64,000 bases of DNA. Source: Cenococcum geophilum 1.58 (Eukaryota; Ascomycota; Dothideomycetes; Gloniales; Gloniaceae). Below, in pieces: positions 23,601-35,470 of the stretch. Numbering within the stretch: the first letter of the stretch is position 1; every line of letters starts with the position of its first letter. The DNA lies in assembly GCA_001692895.1 (NCBI GenBank), contig KV748176.1:2356001-2420000 (forward strand), in the 5' to 3' direction. The translations under genes and the position numbers were made by a program. Below the pieces are notes generated by a model. The model worked only from the letters and a program-made list of their open reading frames with translations. It searched no databases and had not been told where the DNA came from.

Positions 23601-25981
23601 GGGGTACCGATTTTTAATCGTGATCTTATTTAGGCGTCTGTAGTCAACGCATAGCCGTATTATACCGTCTGCTTTCGGCATAAAGAGGATAGGCGCTCTA
23701 GCAGGCGACTTACTGGGCCTAATCTAGCCCTTTTCAAGAGTACTATCCAGGTACTCTTGTAAGATCTACAACTCTTTCTGTAAGAGGTTATAGAGGGGCA
23801 TTTGCGGTAGCATCTTGCCTTCTTCTAAGTCAATTGCATAGTCGTACTCAGAGTTCTACAGTAGCATGCTTACTAGCTCATCAGAGAAGACATTAATTTC
23901 CTCTTTATATACATCTGGTAGGCCAGGGGCCACGGAGGTCAAAGCGACCATTATGTAGTAGTATGCTTTCGGGAGCCAGTAAAGAAAAGGGTGCGGCCGA
24001 CATGCGTTTCGTAGGTATACTCGCACTAAGAGTGCATATAGCTCTGCTATAGTATACTTAATAGTTTCAGGGTTTCAATTACCTCCCCCCTAAGTTAAGG
24101 CGATCTGCACTAGCACTAGAGGGTCTTTATAGGTACTCGCTGCCAGTAATGACAGGTCCTCTATTATATTCATAACCAATATCTCTACATCTAAAGGGTC
24201 TGTATAGGTACTCACTGCCAGTAATAACAGGTCCTCTATTATATTCACAACCAGCGTAAAAAAGGAGTCTTCTAGCCATAGTAAATAGACTATTTCGCCA
24301 GCCTTAATATCTACCAGAAGAGCGTCAAGGGTAACTATTTAGAGGCATCTAGGGTCCGAAGTACCCCAGACGAACTATCTAGAACGGAAGCTAATTAATA
24401 GATCTACTTCCGCGAGCCAATCCTATCTAAGGACTATATTATAACCATTAAATAAGCCGCCCCAAAAGGTCTACAGGCCAATAGTGCGAGGGGTACCCTA
24501 GGAGTCGGTAGTGGTAACCATTAGATCATAAGCATCCTAGATTATTATCTAGTTGCTATTAAAGAAACGTGCAATAGGTTTACGTAAACATAGCGCATAG
24601 CGTATAGGCAGGTTAAACCTATGGACAACATCTTAATTAATAAGGTTAATTTAGTACCCATTATTATATAAAGCACATAGGCGGACTTTACCCTAGGGCG
24701 TATCCATCGCAACATATACCACAATACATTTCTTCTCTCCCTCTATATTAGGCCCTAGTTATAGTTAAGAGAGATACGCTACTAGGGCTTTGGGTTTTCC
24801 AAAGCCCAAGCTAACTTCTCTTTATTAGCCTGCTTCCAGTATTCCTTATAGTAGCCGCCTATGGTCCTTTAACTCGCCTACATAGCACCGGCGTCCGGGG
24901 GGTCCCCTAAGCTATCTGGCTTTTAGGTGGTCTCCCTAAGAGTTTACTTAGAAAAGCATCGCCCTTTTTAGGTTCTGTTCCCTAAGCCTAACTCTATAAA
25001 GCCTATGCTGCAACCGCGCTTTGTACGCAATAATTTGCCGCTACTACTTACGCGATCTTCCGCGAGCTTTATAGTATCAAGCAATTACTCTACACGGCGG
25101 ATTTCATCAAAGAGGTCTTTAGCGGTTCTCACCCGTTAGGCGAAGTTCTGGCGGAAGAGCTCTACTTATAGGTAGGCTGGGAGATATAAGAACTAAAAGT
25201 CTACCTATTATTTAGGATTGATAAAAGGGGTATATAAGAAGAGGTCCTCTAAGCTACATATACGGGCTAGGAAGACGTCGAACCTCTAGTTCTCCTTTAT
25301 AACAGCTATATAGTACATTATAGCGTTATTAAAGCGTCTCACTATAGGGTTCCTAATCTGGTCTTAAACTATAGTCTTAAATTCGTCCTATAGTAAAGGA
25401 CCCTTATCCTTAGTGCCTAACCGGCAATAAACCAGTTAGGCAATTGTCTTCTCTTTTATAAGACCTTTGATGGCCTAGCGCGTGCGTCACTTATAGTCGT
25501 AGTCAGCGTCATTAACCTTAAATCGGTTCTTAACTGCGGCAATCCACTAGTTAAAATACTGTTAAGTAGTACCGCCAATATCAGGTAATAACTTCTTAAC
25601 TAGGGCGTTAAGATTTAATCGGCGTATGTGTTCGCCATATAACTTATACTCTTTACTAGAGAGGCAACAGGAGGGCTTTATTAAATTAATAATGCTCCGT
25701 AAGTTGGCTATTTTCTTAGCCAGCTCATCTAGCTCCTTTATATCAGCGGTATTAGGTGGGACGCTAGTAACCTTACTTAGCTCCTATTAAGCCCAGGTAT
25801 ATAAGTTAAACTAATCTCTAGCGTTTATAGATATCTAATTATTTTAAGGTTCAGAAGGTGGCTTAGATGCTACTAGTATGCTTCTAGCGGTTTTATCTAC
25901 ACTAGATCCTAAGGCGTTTTGCGGTCGCATTACCAGCATATTACCGTTGGGTGTAGGCGTCGGTTTTCTTTTCGGAGGCAT
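20640..25981 (-). pseudogene. Gypsy E gag-pol
   Basis: The start at 25981 gives MPPKRKPTPTPNGNMLVMRP, then gag with scattered stops to about 24800. Protease-like sequence lies at about 24300-24080, RT at about 23700-22950 ([18 protein letters not shown] and [17 protein letters not shown] survive as ORF 23490-23681; RT thumb KAIKEWPKPKSYRDIQVFLS at about 23100), RNase H at about 22900-22450, integrase N terminus in ORF 22038-22337, then core and C-terminal chromodomain region to about 20640. The catalytic box is YLDNILIY, second Asp lost. Stops elsewhere preclude function. Confidence 0.8.
24118..24260. repeat. 75-bp in-frame tandem duplication in Gypsy E pol
   Basis: GGGTCTTTATAGGTACTCGC at 24121 recurs with transitions at 24196, period 75 bp (25 codons). 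It doubles a block reading NIIEDLLLLAVSTYTDPL upstream of the protease/RT. In-frame length suggests that it was tolerated while the element was active. Confidence 0.75.
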
Positions 25982-26033
25982 TATAGAAAAATTAAACCGG
26001 CTATCCTCCCAAGGGGATTGGTAAGGATTTAAA

Positions 26034-26258
26034 TATAAGGTAAGAATATAGATAGGGAGTCCAATGATAGAACAATAGGTGTATTATATAGACAGAGACA
26101 AATCCTTAAGGGAAAAGGAGGAGTCTGTGTGCGAGGTAGGAAGGGTTTTCCCTACGCACGTGTAGAGCACGTGCCTCATGGGCAAGTCACCCTTGGGTTG
26201 CCCCAGGGTCGCCCGTACCTTGCGGCTATATAACTATCTACTTAGGTTTCACCTAACA
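26034..26258 (-). repeat. Gypsy E 5' LTR (right)
   Basis: TATAAGGTAAGAATATAG to TTTCACCTAACA, 225 bp, followed by TTAAT. Confidence 0.88.
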
Positions 26259-26263
26259 TTAAT

Positions 26264-26962
26264 TTAGACCTTAAATATATTATTAAAACAGACTTGTCTA
26301 ATTATATACTAAAAGGAGTATTATTGCAATATAATAAAAACGGCGAGCTACGCCTAGTAGCCTTTCTCTTTCGGAAACTTACCCCTATTAAATTAAACTA
26401 TAAAATATATAATAAGGAACTGCTTATAATTATTAGATACTTTAAATAATAGCGTCCAGAACTTAAAGGATTATTATTCTTAATACGCGTATTAACGGAC
26501 TATAAAAACCTATAGTACTTTATAACTATAAAGCAATTAATATAGCGCTAAATTTGTTAGGCCGAATACCTCTTATAATTTAACTTTAGGATTACGTATT
26601 AACCTAGCAAACTTAATTAGAAGCCTAACTTATTAATATAATAATTATAGGACTTACCTGCAAACGCCTCTAATAAATGGATTATAAATTAATTATAAAT
26701 TCTACTGCCCTTTAAATGCTTTAAGAAACTATATCCTATATTTCTAAACGCGGAGCTTAATAGGAATAAATTAAAAATTAATAAGTGGGATATAGAAATT
26801 AATAAATTAATAAAGCATAAATATAAAAACGACCTCTAGATAGTGAATATAATAAAAGTATTTTAAATAGGGAAACGGTAATATAAGGATATTATACTCG
26901 CTAAATGCGAAATCCGTAATAATTGGTTATACTATTAATAGAAGATAGTAGTCCTAAATTCC
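26264..26962 (+). pseudogene. Gypsy A RNase H
   Basis: Resumes after Gypsy E with KTDLSNYILKGVLLQYNKNG, LVAFLFRKLTPIKLNYKIYN and KELLIIIRYFK, the usual Gypsy RNase H landmarks, followed by the linker to integrase. Solo LTR C interrupts at 26968. Confidence 0.75.
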
Positions 26963-26967
26963 GAACC

Positions 26968-27338
26968 TGTCACGGAGTAAGTACAAGCGACGATAATATA
27001 TAGCAAAGTAGATATTATTAAGCTATATACATAAACTATGTAATGAAATTAAGACGTTGCGTAAGGAAAGAAGGTAGGAAAACGGGAAGAAAGGGCATAT
27101 ATTATTGACTTGGTTGCTTAGTCAATACGTACATAGGGTAGAATAGGGTTTAGGTCGTGGTCCTGGCAGAACTTGGCCGAATTTAGTGGAACTTGGCAGA
27201 ATATGGCAGAATGCCGTAGATTACCGTTAGATTGCCATCAGATTGCCATCAGATTGCCATTTTGCGGTTGGTCTCTAATTGCTAAGTCGGTGGAAACAGG
27301 TAGACGTGTGCAAGGTGTTACGGGGGTGTCCCGTAACA
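26968..27338. repeat. Solo LTR C (371 bp)
   Basis: Starts TGTCACGGAGTAAGTACAAGC, ends GGGTGTCCCGTAACA, flanked by perfect TSD GAACC (26963-26967 and 27339-27343). Same length as the LTR at 51833-52203 that borders Gypsy D. Typical product of LTR-LTR recombination. Confidence 0.88.
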
Positions 27339-27343
27339 GAACC

Positions 27344-28690
27344 CTTATAATTTAAGATACTTAAATTTGTATACGATTCCCTTATAGTAGGGTATCCTAG
27401 CCGTATAAAGACCTATAAGATTATTTAATAAGTATATTACTGGCCTATAATATACGACTATATATAAAAATACGTTTAAGTATACAGAATATATATGCGT
27501 ATAAAGACCTCTTATATAAAAAAGTAAGGAGTACTTTAACCGTTGCTAATTCTAATATAAAGATAGCAAGATATCTTAATTAACTTTATAGTTAACCTAC
27601 CTAATAGTAATAGGTTTATGAATGTTATAGTAGTTATTAACCGTCTTATAAAAATACAATATATAATTCCTATAGACTTAATTAATATAATATTAGTAGC
27701 TAAATGTTTTATTAAGTACGTCTTTAAGCTATACAGACTTCCTAATTTAATAATATCTAACTGCGGAAGCTAGTTCGTTTTAGACTTTTAGTAAGCCCTA
27801 TATAAATAATTAAGTATATAAATATAACTCTTAACTATATTTTATCTAGAGATAGATAGTTAAACTAAAATTATAAACGCAATTATAGAATAATACCTAT
27901 AAATATACTGCTCCTACTTGCAAGATAACTAGGAAAAGTAGCTACCTTTAGCTAAGTTTACTGTAAATAATACAAGAAATAAATTAATAGGCGTAACGCT
28001 GTTTTACGCAACCTACGGATAAGACCCTTAACTTAAATTTAAACTATAACCTAAAATTAATATAATAGGGCCTATAATTAAGAGGATTTAACTAATTAAC
28101 GTATATAACTTCGCTAATTAAATAAAGTAGTTAACGGAACTATTATAAAGTAAATTAGCGTACGCTTAAACGGTATAAGAATGGTATATAAATAAAGGAC
28201 GAGCTCCTGTATAGGACTTTAAGGAAGGTAATATAGTTTACCTAAATATATAAAACCTAAAGACTTAATAACCCTTAAGGAAACTAGACTAGAAGTTTAT
28301 AGGCCTATACTAAATTAAGAAGAAACTAAGCCCATACGCTTATAAGCTTAAACTACCAACTAAGGTAAAAATATATCTAATATTTTACGTAAACTTGCTA
28401 TAGCCCTTAAAAGGTAGACCTATGACTTGCAAAGTGCTACCGCTACCTTCTATAATTATTAATAACGGTAACAGTTCTTACTTTATTAACTTAATTAATA
28501 ATATATAATAGAAGATATAGTCTAAATAATTTAAACTTCTTATTAAATAGGAAGGATATAAGACATAAACCTAGGAACCTTATAAGTAAATTAAGACTAA
28601 TATACCTTCCCTAGTAAAAAAATTCTATAAGGACTATCCTTCGCGGCCTACTTTGGCTGGATAGATATAATATAAAAGTAAATAATTACT
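27344..28690 (+). pseudogene. Gypsy A integrase and C-terminal tail
   Basis: After the solo LTR the frame gives a degraded zinc-binding N terminus, the core (VINRLIKIQYIIPID, RLPNLIISNCGSQFVLDF), then a C-terminal region with KPSPYAYKLKLP-type sequence and a chromodomain-like end (EGYKTQTQEPYK after one transition). All are broken by RIP stops. Confidence 0.7.
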
Positions 28691-28799
28691 ACCTAATACG
28701 AATATATAAAATATAATAGTAGGAAGCTTAAAATTAAAAAGAACTTAAAATATGTTATAATGTTTATAATACAATTACGTAATACGTAAAATGTTAAGG

Positions 28800-28822
28800 A
28801 ACTTTAACTACTAGTTAAAGTT
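28800..28822. repeat. P1 palindrome, copy in Gypsy A
   Basis: Arms AACTTTAACTA and TAGTTAAAGTT around a single C: 11 perfect pairs. Preceded by ATGTTAAGG as in E, followed by ATCTAATTAGTTAGATTTAC. About 240 bp before the 3' LTR. Confidence 0.8.
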
Positions 28823-28892
28823 ATCTAATTAGTTAGATTTACCTTGCTAAGACTTACTATAAAGATATTAGTTCTGCTTACCGCCTTAACTA

Positions 28893-28938
28893 AGCTAATA
28901 GCGATTTTCTATCCCGGGGATAGAAAATCCTAATTAGC
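28893..28938. repeat. P2 palindrome, copy in Gypsy A
   Basis: AGCTAATAGCGATTTTCTAT, CCCGGGG, then ATAGAAAATCCTAATTAGCC. The core GATTTTCTATCCC/GGGATAGAAAATC is a perfect inverted repeat. Confidence 0.75.
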
Positions 28939-29061
28939 CTATTTAAAAATAGAATTAGTAAAACCCTATACTGCTACCTAATGCGAAAACATAATATGTA
29001 ATAAGTTATAAGTCTTAACTAAAATTAAATTATTTGGACCTTTAGCTAAAAGAGGGGGTAC

Positions 29062-29366
29062 TATAACGGGACTAGCCTAGTTATAGTAGGAATGTCTTAG
29101 TAAAATACTTAATAGATAAATTCTAACGCTTTAGCCAAATTCTGCTAAGTTAATTAAATTCTACTAAAGTCTGTTAAAGACCGCGTGTGTATATACGCAC
29201 GTATTAACTACTAAGCTCTTAACTATTTAATTATATAATTCTCTTATTATTCATTTCTCTTCTTTACGCAATGTCTTATTCTTAGCAAGAGCTATATACC
29301 CTTAGATTTAGATAGAATTTATATTATTTCTTTAAATCTTCCCCAAAGTCTCTCCGCGCCCTTATA
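29062..29366 (+). repeat. 3' LTR of Gypsy A
   Basis: Preceded by the purine-rich tract ending GGGGGTAC. Differences from the 5' LTR are almost all C/T or G/A, and this copy is the more AT-rich. Confidence 0.88.
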
Positions 29367-29371
29367 ATAAG

Positions 29372-29645
29372 GCAGTAAGTCCTTATAAGGCAGTATTGCC
29401 AGGGTGTACGGTAGGGGGCAGGCAAGCCGAGCATAAGTCACATAGGGAGTCGATAGAAGAGAACGATATGGTAATGAGGGTAGGCAATAGCCTAAGTACA
29501 GAGAGAGACGAACCGATGAGGAGGGAAGGGCTGCAAGCCCGAGGTGCTTATAAGGAGGTGCCAAGGGCTAGCCGAAGGCTAGCCTTGGCGACCCCTAAGA
29601 GCCCCTAGGCGATACAGCCGAGTAAGGGCCAAAATAACCCTTACA
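29372..29645 (-). repeat. LTR of element F, split by Gypsy A
   Basis: Together with 10079-10084 (TATAAG) this makes an LTR of about 280 bp, starting TGTAAGG-like and ending ACCCTTACA. On the minus strand it is preceded by the purine-rich AAGTAGAGAAGGAC, fitting a 3' LTR of a minus element. It is unusually GC-rich for this block and holds the inverted repeat GGCTAGCC-GAA-GGCTAGCC. The minus ORF at 29319-29564 crosses into Gypsy A's LTR and is not a gene. No second F LTR was found. Confidence 0.55.
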
Positions 29646-29699
29646 GTCCTTCTCTACTTTGCTTATTACTAAATTATTACTATTTATAATAGAGCCTCC

Positions 29700-31631
29700 C
29701 TTTTACGGATTTTAACCCCAAAATCCTTAATATAGCTCTTTAGAAATTAAGCTTTCTTAGCTAAGAGACTAGGGACTAGTAGCTTGGCACTATTCTATAT
29801 AATAGTTCTAAAATGTAAATTTTTTAAACTCTTTAGTTACTCCTTTATTAATCTTAGTAACTCGTTCTTAGGCTTTATCCTACTTTTTAGTCTAATTTAC
29901 TCCTCTCTAGCTCTTTATAAGCTCTTTTAGTTTTTATTAATAATTCTACTATAATTCTAACCCTTATAGTCTTAAATATTCTAACTAACTTTAATTAGTA
30001 ACAGTCTATTCCTTTTTTAGTTTCTTTTCTCTTCTTTATCTAGGACCTACTTGCCTAAGTCTATTATTCTTTAGCCTAATATAGTAGTAATAGGAGAGAG
30101 TTATACCCAAATCTATAATAATGAATTAAAATAGACCCCAATAACTAATAGTCGCTATAATTATTTATCTAAGTTTCTAAAGTGGCTTAAACAGTTCTGG
30201 AATAAAGAGGTTTAATAGTCTAATATAGTCTGTTTTATTTCTACTACGGCTAGTTTTAATACGGCCTAGTTTATTTCCGATTTTCACTATTACAGATACT
30301 TTAGAGATAGTTCGCTTTATTATAGCTAGGTCAGTTCCTATTAAATCTAAATTATACCTTTTTAGTTAAGTGTCGCGCTTATTAGACTAATTAGTTCTAT
30401 AAATCCCTAAATACTTATTTAACCAATCTATTAAATTTTGGAAGCTTACTTAGGACCTAATCTTAGCTATTAACTAAGGAGATATAGACTAAATTAAGAC
30501 TCTTTAAGGCAACGTGGACGGTGCTTATATAGTTTTAATAAAGGCGCTTTATATATAAGTGATTTCTTCTAGTCCTTTTAGTTTCCTATTAACCCTAATA
30601 GCTACCACATTCTTAAAAATAATAATCTTACGGCCTATATAGGCACTTATTACTTTTATAGGTCTAGTAAGAAACTTCTATATTATAATTACTCTATTAG
30701 GGCCGCTTTAGCTAAACGCGGTATTACTAGGGTATCTTTTAGCTTTGTTGCCTTTAGTGCCTTATTTACTACTCCTACGCCCTATCTATCCTTATTTAGC
30801 AGTAAATAGCACTATAAAGCTATACCTAATTGCGAGCGGGTTAAAATTAACCTTAATTCTTCTAAAGAGAACCTTTTTAAAGTTAACAAGGTGATTATAA
30901 CTAAGGTGCCCCATTTTAGCACTATAAAGATCCGTTCTAGCCCTTTAGCTAAATTTAGCTCTACTACTACTAGGAAGTCTTATACTGTCTCTTTTAACCC
31001 TATTACTTTCACTAAGCCTAGTAAGTTAACCTTTACTCTATAGAGGGACATTCCGGCTTTTATTCTATCCTTTCTATAAGAATTAGCCCTAACTTCTCCT
31101 AATAGGGTCCTATCTATTTAGTTAAACGGTTTATCTAATTTGCTAAAATAGAACTTGGAATATCTTTAGGAAGCTCTTACTACTATAGGTCTTATTAATA
31201 TCCTTTGGCTATTTTTAATTCTAATTAGTCTATTTTAGGTGTAATATACTTTAGCTGCTCCTACTAAGGTTATTATAAAGCTTAATAATTATACTAACCT
31301 CCTTTAGCGCCTTTCTTATAACATTAAGGACCTAGGGGCCTGGCTTAATTTTCTTAAAGGGAGTATAACTAGTATTAACACTACTTTACGCCGTATTACC
31401 GACTATCTCGATAATATAAAGCTTATTAGTAGCACTCTAACCCCTATAACCCCTCTTACGCCTTAAGCTAATCCCCTTAGCTATTTTAAGCTAGTTAGTA
31501 GTAATATAACTTCTTCTAATACTTTAGGGAATCTAGAGCGTAATTCTAGTGCTAATATAGCTTATTCTTCTTTAGTTAGGGACGATTTAGCTAATAGCTT
31601 TAGTTCGGCGGGATTTAGTATTAGTATTTAA
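29700..31631 (+). pseudogene. Convergent (antisense) ORF of Gypsy F
   Basis: One plus-strand frame (codons starting at positions divisible by 3) is readable for over 1 kb with few stops, for example from 30543 to the TAA at 31629: KNNNLTAYIGTYYFYRSSKK, GITRVSFSFVAFSALF, NPITFTKPSKLTF, LGAWLNFLKGSITSINTTLR. It is Ser/Thr-rich. Internal stops are TAG/TAA at likely Gln/Trp sites, as for a RIP-hit real gene. It lies between F's LTR and the end of F's minus-strand pol, running toward pol. I do not recognise a domain. The start is uncertain; upstream of about 30500 the frame is weaker. Confidence 0.55.
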
Positions 31632-31739
31632 TAAGTGGTCCTTTCTTAACCCTTTTTAGCTAGGTTAATATCTTATAGGTCCCTTTAGGCGGCGGCCTTC
31701 TTTAGTTTAGTTTCTTTTATTACATTTAGGTTAGTTAAC

Positions 31740-33977
31740 AAAAAATAGTAATAGGTTGGCCCTTTTCTTTTATACTTTTTACCTAGGTAAGTATAAACTG
31801 GCTCTTTTAGCTATAGGGCACTATTAGTACTCCTTAGACTAAATTCTACTATATTAGTTCTAATTTATTCCTAATTATATTATTGTCCTAATTAGACTAA
31901 CTAAGCCCTCTTATAGTCTTACTAAAACTTATAAAACCCTATTTAGGGAAAAATTAAAAAAGAGTTACTATTTAGCGCCCTTCCTCTTTTTTAGGGACTG
32001 ATTTAGTTTATTATAGTTCTTGCTTTTAAGGTCTAAGTTATAGGTAGTCCCTAACCTATTTTGTTCTAAAGTGCGCCTATAAGCTCTTATTGTGGGTTTT
32101 AATAGATTTTTGGCTAGTTTTTATATATTATCTTTTAGACTATATCCTTTCTAACGCACTTAATACTTTATAGTTCCATTTTTGTCTTCTATCTAGCCTA
32201 AAATAGCCTAAATATACTATTGTTCTAATTTAGGTATATCTATAAAATAAGGTATAGGCTATTATCTTTTACTAATTATATCTGGTATATATTTTTCTAA
32301 AAGGGATATATAGAACACATTATAGATTTTTTAATTTTTTAGCAATTTAAGCTAATATGCCTGTGTATTAATTACCCTTATAACCTTAAAGAGTCTAAAG
32401 TTCTTATAATCTTAGGTCTACTTGTCCGTATATACTTGCCTGCTAGCTGTATATAGTCTCCTTTCTTAAATTCTATGGGTTTATAACCTATATTATAGTA
32501 TTTTACTTAGAATTCTTAAGCCTTAACCAAAAATTGCCTTAATTTATTAGCTAATTCTTTAGTATACTTTAATATACTACCTCTATAGCCTTCTCTTAGA
32601 CCCTTACCTCTAAATAGCAGTCTGGCCTTATTTGCCTAAAATAGGGTTATTTCTATAAAGGCGTGGATTAAGTTATTATAAGCAAACTCTGCTATAGTAA
32701 GGAGATTAGCCTAGTTTATCTGTTTAAAGTTATAGAATACCCTAAGGTACTACTCTATAGTTTAATTTTATCTTTCTATCTACTTATTTATCTAAGGGTA
32801 GAATATAGTAGATAAGTTTTGCTTAATTCCTAGATAGAAGTATAGTAAAGACTAAAATTTAAAGGTTAAAATTGGTCCTTAGTTTAATATAATAGACTAT
32901 AGAACTCTATATAGTCTAATTACCTCTTTTATAAGTAGGTTCGCTAGACCTTAGGCCTTTAAGTCCCCTCTTATAGAGATATAGTAGGCTATTTTTATAA
33001 ATTAGTCCACTATTACTAAAACTGCGTTATACTAAATACCTATATACTTACTTAGAGGTAGTTCCATAATAAAATTAAGTATAATATCTTTTTAGGGGCC
33101 TCTTAGGACTAGTAGGGGGTATAGTACCCTATATAGTTAGTGTCTTAACAGCTTAATCCGGCTATAGGTATAGCAGCCTTAGATCTAATCTTTAACGTAT
33201 TATCTTGCTTCTAGCTAGTAATACTAATATTAGACTAGTTCTAACGTTTTTATTATACCGAAATGTCCTACTAGCTTACTATTATAGCAACGCTATATTA
33301 CCTTAAGCTATAGTCTCCTATTTAGGATATATAGCCTTCCTTAGTGGCGGAGTATACCGTTATTATCCTTTTAATCTTTTAGCCAGATTAGGATAATATA
33401 ATTACTCTAACTTTAGCTGCCCTATTAGCCCTCCTTCTCCTTTACTTTATCTAATTACGCCTAAATTGGTAGATAAAGCTTCCTTTACCTCTTTTAGGAG
33501 TAAGTTTTTTAGGGTATATACCGTTTTGGACTCTTCTACTGCTATCCCAGCTAGTTTAGTCTATAGCGCTTAGTATTACGCACTACCTATACTAATACGG
33601 CCTAATCGGCCTATAATTGCTCCTATTAATAGCTAGCCGCCTACTCTATTAGATTAGCTTATATTAAGCTATAATTAAAGACTTTAAAAAATTGTATTTA
33701 GTTCTCTATTAGTAAGGGGGATAGTTTAGTCCATCTCTTTATAATCTAGTTACTATAATAGGGCATCTACTAGGTTACTTGCGCCTTTTTAGTATATAAT
33801 GCAGAAATTAAAGATAGCTAGCTATTTAGCCCATCTTACCTATTTCTATAATAGCTCTTTTATAATTATAAAAGACCGTAAATTGGCGTAATTGGTTAGC
33901 AATTTAACCTAATATTACGCCCCTTCTAAATAGTATCTCTAGTGCTTAAAACTAGCTACTATTGCTAGTAACTTCGT
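31740..33977 (-). pseudogene. Gypsy F integrase and RNase H remnant
   Basis: Minus-strand frames give RNase H at about 33960-33700 (LLAIVASFKH, then KLLTNYANLRSF, GASNLVDALL) and integrase at about 33400-32400. Between these and the left end lie a core with AEFAYNNLIHAF and a C-terminal part (QVKYYNIGYKPIEFKKGDYI, IMCSIYPF). Many RIP stops. It is cut at 33977 by Gypsy G. The 180 bp right of G (40848-41030) may continue it: NYNM just upstream of LLAIV fits an RNase H motif. Confidence 0.65.
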
Positions 33978-34164
33978 TATTACGGTACTGACCTGACGCA
34001 TACTGTTTTATACTGTCTTGTACTGTTTCCTACTATTGGCTAGCCTACCACTAGTGACTTAGTGGCCGGCCCTACTATTTATATATAATACCCCCTTTCC
34101 ACCTTCTTCCCCTCTTTATACTATAACGTAGTTATTTAGTCTACTTTATTGCAGTACTATAACA
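33978..34164 (+). repeat. Gypsy G 5' LTR
   Basis: TATTACGGTACTGACCTGACG to GCAGTACTATAACA; contains three ATACTG-type repeats (TACTGTTTTATACTGTCTTG). Confidence 0.88.
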
Positions 34165-34353
34165 GTTTGTAGTATCTTTAATTTACGCCCCATCGCGATT
34201 ACTAATTCCTTATACCCTAGCCAATTAACCTCTACCCTAGAGCAATCGCGACCTATACGCGCCTCTGCTAAAACTAATACGTCCCTAGTACAGTCCTAAA
34301 ACAATCCTTAGTTTTTACCTAGCGCCTAGATAGGCAACACTAATAACGCTAAA

Positions 34354-35470
34354 ATGGCTGAAACCTAGAACCCCCGTAACGTTTTTATAGACCTCTTTAT
34401 AGAGATATACCCCAATATCGCGTAGATAATCCGCCGCTCCCTACTATACCCTAAGACCTTTAAGCTTAGCAAAGCTTACCTTACCCTTATTAACTATACC
34501 AACGAGTTTCTTAATAATATTAAAGTAGGACTATAGTGTATATATAATATAAACACCGTTAATAAAAAAGCTAACGAAAACCTTAGTGCCCTTATCACTT
34601 CCTAGATAGGAACTATTAACTCCTAGATAGAGACTATCGCCATTCTAAAATAATTAACCCCTATAATAACGGTAGTAACCTAGTAGAAAAAACGGAGATC
34701 TAAAGACCCGCTAATATTTAGCGGAAAAGGCACCCTACTAGAATAATAAGCTAATTTTAAGACCTGGTATATTAAGATTAAGGGAGTCTTTAACTAGGAT
34801 TGGGACTACTTTAATATAGTTTAGTCCCAGATCCTTTATATCTTAGATATGCTAGAGGATAAGGCCTAGAGCTTATATATAAGAACCTAAACAACATATC
34901 TGTATAAAAATGGCCCACTAAGGAAGATATGCTTAAAGACCTTACTACCTACTATAAGGTCCTTAATATAACCTAGGTTATAAAAAATAAGCTTAACCAT
35001 TTCCCCTAGGGCGAGCGTAATTACTAGTTTTGGAAGGGAAAGCTTAATAAGCTAATAGTCCGCGCTAAGAAGATAGATAAATAGAAGGTGGACCTACTTT
35101 AAAAGTTTATCTCTCTAAAGATAGAAGAGCTGGTACTTAGACTTACCTATAAAATTAATAATAACGACTATATAGGTTGGAGTAAGCAGATAGATATATT
35201 TGTAAAGAATCTCGCGAACTATATATACCGAGCCAACCTTAAGAAGAACGCTAACTACCGCCTACCTACCTAAGCCCCTACCCCTATATTAACCCCGACC
35301 CTAGTAGTAATTAGAGAACCTATAGACCTTAATAGAATCTTAGATACGGAGCGTAAGCGCCGCGTTAATAATAGACTATACTTTGCCTATAGCCTACCTA
35401 GCTACTAAAAGGACGCCTATAACCCCGCTAAGACAGTAAACCTAGTCCTAATGCCACCCTATTAAACGAC
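34354..35470 (+). pseudogene. Gypsy G gag
   Basis: The ATG at 34354 opens MAET, then a stop, continuing in frame with NPRNVFIDLFIEIYPNIA and a capsid-like region. A degraded zinc knuckle lies at about 35373-35420 (RLYFAYSLPSY then KDAYNP), in which three Cys and the His have become Tyr by C-to-T change. RIP-type stops are frequent. Confidence 0.7.

Larger units (their letters stand above)
19439..26258 (-). mobile_element. Gypsy E (6.8 kb), least mutated Gypsy
   Basis: LTRs of 225 bp at 19439-19663 and 26034-26258; TSD TTAAT at 19434-19438 and 26259-26263. A reverse-complement polypurine tract (ATGCCCCCCCCTTTAAA) follows the left LTR, fixing minus orientation. Inserted in Gypsy A between RT and RNase H. 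It has the highest GC and longest surviving ORFs of the Gypsy copies here, so it is probably the youngest or the least exposed to RIP. Confidence 0.88.
10085..29366 (+). mobile_element. Gypsy A, host of three nested insertions
   Basis: Two 305-bp LTRs (10085-10389 and 29062-29366) are flanked by ATAAG (10080-10084 and 29367-29371). The 3' LTR follows a polypurine tract AGAGGGGGTAC. Removing Copia B, Gypsy E and solo LTR C leaves about 6.0 kb with the order gag, zinc knuckle, protease/RT, RNase H, integrase, chromodomain-like tail: a complete chromovirus-type Gypsy. All ORFs are destroyed by RIP-type stops. A itself sits six bases inside the LTR of element F, so it is younger than F and older than B, E and C. 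The LTR ends could be shifted by 5 bp, because TTACA follows the 5' LTR. Confidence 0.85.

Noticed and set aside
27173-27355. 60-codon plus-strand ORF
   Set aside because: It lies entirely across the end of solo LTR C and its target duplication.
29319-29608. Overlapping 81- and 70-codon ORFs on both strands
   Set aside because: They straddle the junction of Gypsy A's LTR and the LTR of F; GC-rich non-coding sequence gives chance open frames.
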